From: JBCCCJ01 sp039029315
GTDB taxonomy: Bacteria > Bacteroidota > Bacteroidia > J057
DNA length: 64,000 nt
NCBI GenBank assembly: GCA_039029315.1
Contig: JBCCGK010000034.1
Span: forward strand, 37,089 to 101,088
Reading direction: 5' to 3'
Both the position numbers and the translations under genes were made by a program. Below the pieces are notes generated by a model that was given only the letters and a program-made list of their open reading frames with translations, was not told the DNA's origin and did not search any database. Shown one piece after another: positions 61,930 through 64,000 of this stretch (its first letter is position 1; each line of letters starts with the position of its first letter).

Positions 61930-63444
61930 TCACTCCCCAAATAATTCTCTTCTGGCTCTTTGCTGCTGAAGAAATCGAACCTCTTCTTTCAATCGACGTT
62001 CTACGATGTCCATCGGCAATCGCCTTTTGGAACTGCTGCCATACAAGACATCCGGAAGAGCAGACAATTCATCTGGATAATATTCCTCTACCCATTCTGC
62101 GACATCCGTTCTGGGAATGGGTTTGAGTTCCCGCAGGACAGTCATGCGCTCTCCGATCTTTTCTTCCAATGCATAGAGCTCTTGTTGGATTCGCTGCTTG
62201 TGACTTGTCAATCCGAATAGCCTTCCCAGCAGGGTAGGGGATTCTGGCGGATAAATCAGGTTGAAAAAAATGACAAAAAGAGGGCGTTCTTTTTTGGGTT
62301 CCAGATTCCAAAACTCCTGCACATACCATTCCATCAATTTGATGCTGTTACTATTCCATTTTTCGCCAAAAATGGTGTGCTGAAAAATAATCGTGCCACC
62401 ATCTCGATGCCCGCGCAAAGCAGCTACCAAATCTTCCGCTCGCCAATTACTACCAGCCAATTCCTCCAACTCCAATTCATAGGAGATGGCCCTGAGAAGA
62501 TTTCTTCGTCTGAGGCCCAGATCTTCGGTATTGGGCCAGTCTTTGACGGAATAAAATCGAACATATCCCAACTCTTGTCCAAACAATCTCTCTGAATGGT
62601 GTCGGATATCTATTTCGCGGAATCGCTGAACCAGGCTTTTGTGTCGCTCCATTTCTCGGCCGTGGATCACATAAAACTGTGGCAAATGGGGAGAATCTGT
62701 GTAGATGTTCTCCAGTTTGTCTCTGAACAACTCAACCTGTCTGTCGCGATCACACAAGAGAGGAACCAGGACACCTTGTTGTTTGCTTTTTTTTCTCAAC
62801 TGAAGTTTCCACTGACGACCATCTCCATAGATTCGCCAGGGAAAACTGTTGTAGGTCTTTTTTTTATTTTTTTCAAAATAGAGAGAGCGCATTTCTCCTG
62901 ACCGAACCAATGCCGTTTGGGTCTTGATTTCAGCATGTTTAAAAGCTTTCTCCACTGTCTTTCCATCTCCCAATCGCTGATAAAATCGCTCAGAAAAGAT
63001 GGCTGCGGCCCGATCACTGATTTCGGTACTGGTCGCAACAACAGTCGGGACCCCTGCCTCAATGATCGCTTTGGCATGTGCTTCTGTGGCGCATCCATTC
63101 AGGAAGACCAGTTGGAGACCATGCTGTTCTCCCAACAATCGGGCAAATCCTTCTATCCCTGCCAGCTCTGTCTTGCCTTCTTCTTCCAACATCAAGGAGA
63201 GGCTGTCCGCATGACCTGCATAATGGAATGCCTGTATCCGACCCTCATGCCTGTCAAACTGCATAATCAGATCATCGAGACTGACATGATCGGCGATTTC
63301 TATTCGATAAGGAGGTACGACTCGTTGGTACAAGGCATCTCGGATGGCGTGGATTTCTGGCACCAGATGTCGGAGATACCTGTCGGGAGAAACAGGATCA
63401 TTGGCGTAGGCAAGTAGAAGGACAGGTGCAGAATCCACTGGCAT
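61930..63444 (-). CDS. CHAT-domain protease with C-terminal inactive-STAND-like domain
   Basis: The 504-residue protein has an N-terminal CHAT (caspase-fold) peptidase domain, with the catalytic dyad His78 in FHYAGHAD and Cys118 in VFLNGCATEAH and a further AGVPTVVATST that is typical of CHAT. From about residue 229 it continues as an iSTAND-like domain (LLCDRDRQVELFRDKL, then FYVIHGREMERHKSLVQRF), where a STAND NTPase would have its P-loop but no GxxxxGK is present. CHAT-iSTAND proteins are known from Bacteroidota and other complex bacteria as parts of biological conflict systems. It has no signal peptide. The four membrane paralogues follow on the same strand. Confidence 0.9.
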   Translation of the reverse strand: MPVDSAPVLLLAYANDPVSPDRYLRHLVPEIHAIRDALYQRVVPPYRIEIADHVSLDDLIMQFDRHEGRIQAFHYAGHADSLSLMLEEEGKTELAGIEGFARLLGEQHGLQLVFLNGCATEAHAKAIIEAGVPTVVATSTEISDRAAAIFSERFYQRLGDGKTVEKAFKHAEIKTQTALVRSGEMRSLYFEKNKKKTYNSFPWRIYGDGRQWKLQLRKKSKQQGVLVPLLCDRDRQVELFRDKLENIYTDSPHLPQFYVIHGREMERHKSLVQRFREIDIRHHSERLFGQELGYVRFYSVKDWPNTEDLGLRRRNLLRAISYELELEELAGSNWRAEDLVAALRGHRDGGTIIFQHTIFGEKWNSNSIKLMEWYVQEFWNLEPKKERPLFVIFFNLIYPPESPTLLGRLFGLTSHKQRIQQELYALEEKIGERMTVLRELKPIPRTDVAEWVEEYYPDELSALPDVLYGSSSKRRLPMDIVERRLKEEVRFLQQQRARRELFGE

Positions 63445-63574
63445 AAATCGGCTGCGAGCCGGTAAAGATACAGATTTTTGTCTTGTACGTCGGATCTTCT
63501 ACAAAGTTGGATATTTCGGCCAGGAACGGCTGCTGAATGATGGAGGATGAGAGGCAAATGACGCCCTTGACTGA

Positions 63575-63735
63575 GAGACTGTTTGGAAATCTGTCACTTA
63601 TTTTTTGTATGCGTCTTTTTTCCTCATCCGGCGGCTTTTTTTGTTCCCATAGCACCACTATGAGAACAAAAAAGAGCCTTGTCTGAGAAAAAAATACACC
63701 CTAAAAATTCTTAGCACAGATTCCAAAACAGTCTC
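63575..63735. mobile_element. 161-bp palindromic MITE-like element, copy 3
   Basis: The same length and orientation as copies 1 and 2, with about five differences from copy 1 by eye. TGA at 63572-63574 and TGA at 63736-63738 flank it as a target duplication. It sits 130 nt upstream of the CHAT start on the other side of its promoter region; the left TGA here is not the stop of a visible gene. Confidence 0.88.
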
Positions 63736-63904
63736 TGAGTTTGACTTTGTCCATTTTTATACGAGAAAAATCCTCCCATATGCTCTGGAAACCGTCTTTT
63801 TGAATTAATGAACTTCGCTGTTTTTGGGTGATGTTGATTAATTCTCATTGAAAATTTATTCACAACTGCACGCTTTTTATTATCCTTTGTTTTTAGATTT
63901 CTTT

Positions 63905-63946
63905 GCAACTTTTTGGCGGCAAAAAGTTGCGTAAAAACCGCCAAAA
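63905..63946. promoter_or_regulatory. Two mutually exclusive hairpins near the end of the window
   Basis: GCAACTTTTTG (63905-63915) pairs with CAAAAAGTTGC (63920-63930) around GCGG, a perfect 11-bp stem. The middle part TTTTGGCGG (63911-63919) can instead pair with CCGCCAAAA (63938-63946), a perfect 9-bp stem. Only one can form at a time, as in an attenuator, though it could also be a repeat or terminator remnant. Confidence 0.45.
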
Positions 63947-64000
63947 TTCTAAGCCCAACTCACAAATCCACCCCAGTTTACCGAATTTTGGGGGCCAGCT

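Overview
The window is chromosomal DNA of a Bacteroidota bacterium that has a type IX secretion system (T9SS). The evidence is a PorU-like C-terminus, a PorV/PorQ-family protein, several exported proteins ending in T9SS sorting domains, a FecI/FecR/TonB-receptor/DUF4249 uptake locus, and recurrent TAnnTTTG promoter boxes just upstream of start codons. The gene styles resemble Saprospira- or Chitinophaga-like lineages, but I cannot place the genus. I found no tRNA, rRNA or CRISPR array.

Layout. 1-6.3 kb: the C-terminal part of a PorU2-like protein, glycyl-tRNA synthetase, then selenouridine synthase and SelD overlapping, plus an unknown gene. 6.5-9.5 kb (minus): an NHL-type lipoprotein, an unknown protein and a PorV/PorQ-family protein. 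9.7-20.7 kb: a LysE exporter, a secreted purine pair (NUP-type lipoprotein and ADA2-like deaminase), an MDR reductase, a Tat-exported sugar isomerase-like protein, an AAC(3)-like acetyltransferase, a flavin reductase, a VPGC/MsrA thiol protein and two unknowns. 21-26 kb (minus): a large secreted subtilase and a solitary nuoG. 26-36 kb (mostly plus): a glycosyltransferase, small enzymes, an Uma2 nuclease, phenylacetate-CoA ligase, a T9SS cargo protein with L-domain repeats, a DEAD-box helicase, a YARHG protein and an MBL-fold protein. 36-46 kb: a glycine-rich exported protein, an Omp28-like protein, a GNAT enzyme, a TPR histidine kinase, an MDR dehydrogenase, a small gene broken by an in-frame amber codon, and an overlapping operon (Gfo/Idh/MocA, RluA-type pseudouridine synthase, THUMP methyltransferase). 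46-53 kb: NhaD, then ECF sigma / FecR / TonB receptor / DUF4249. 53-59.6 kb: a lipoprotein flanked by two copies of a short foldback element, rpmB with a strong terminator, a T9SS cargo protein, an aminotransferase and a heptose-7-phosphate kinase. 59.6-64 kb (minus): a CHAT protease with an inactive-STAND-like C-terminus followed by four divergent paralogues of a small membrane protein, then a third copy of the foldback element.

The strongest candidates for something undescribed are: (1) the CHAT/iSTAND-like gene with four tandem paralogues sharing one architecture (signal peptide, small beta/Sm-like domain, two membrane segments, basic tail); (2) a 161-bp palindromic MITE-like element in three copies, each with a 3-bp TNA target duplication, two of them exactly at stop codons; and (3) four genes whose TAnnTTTG/A box ends 4 nt before the ATG, which suggests leaderless transcripts.
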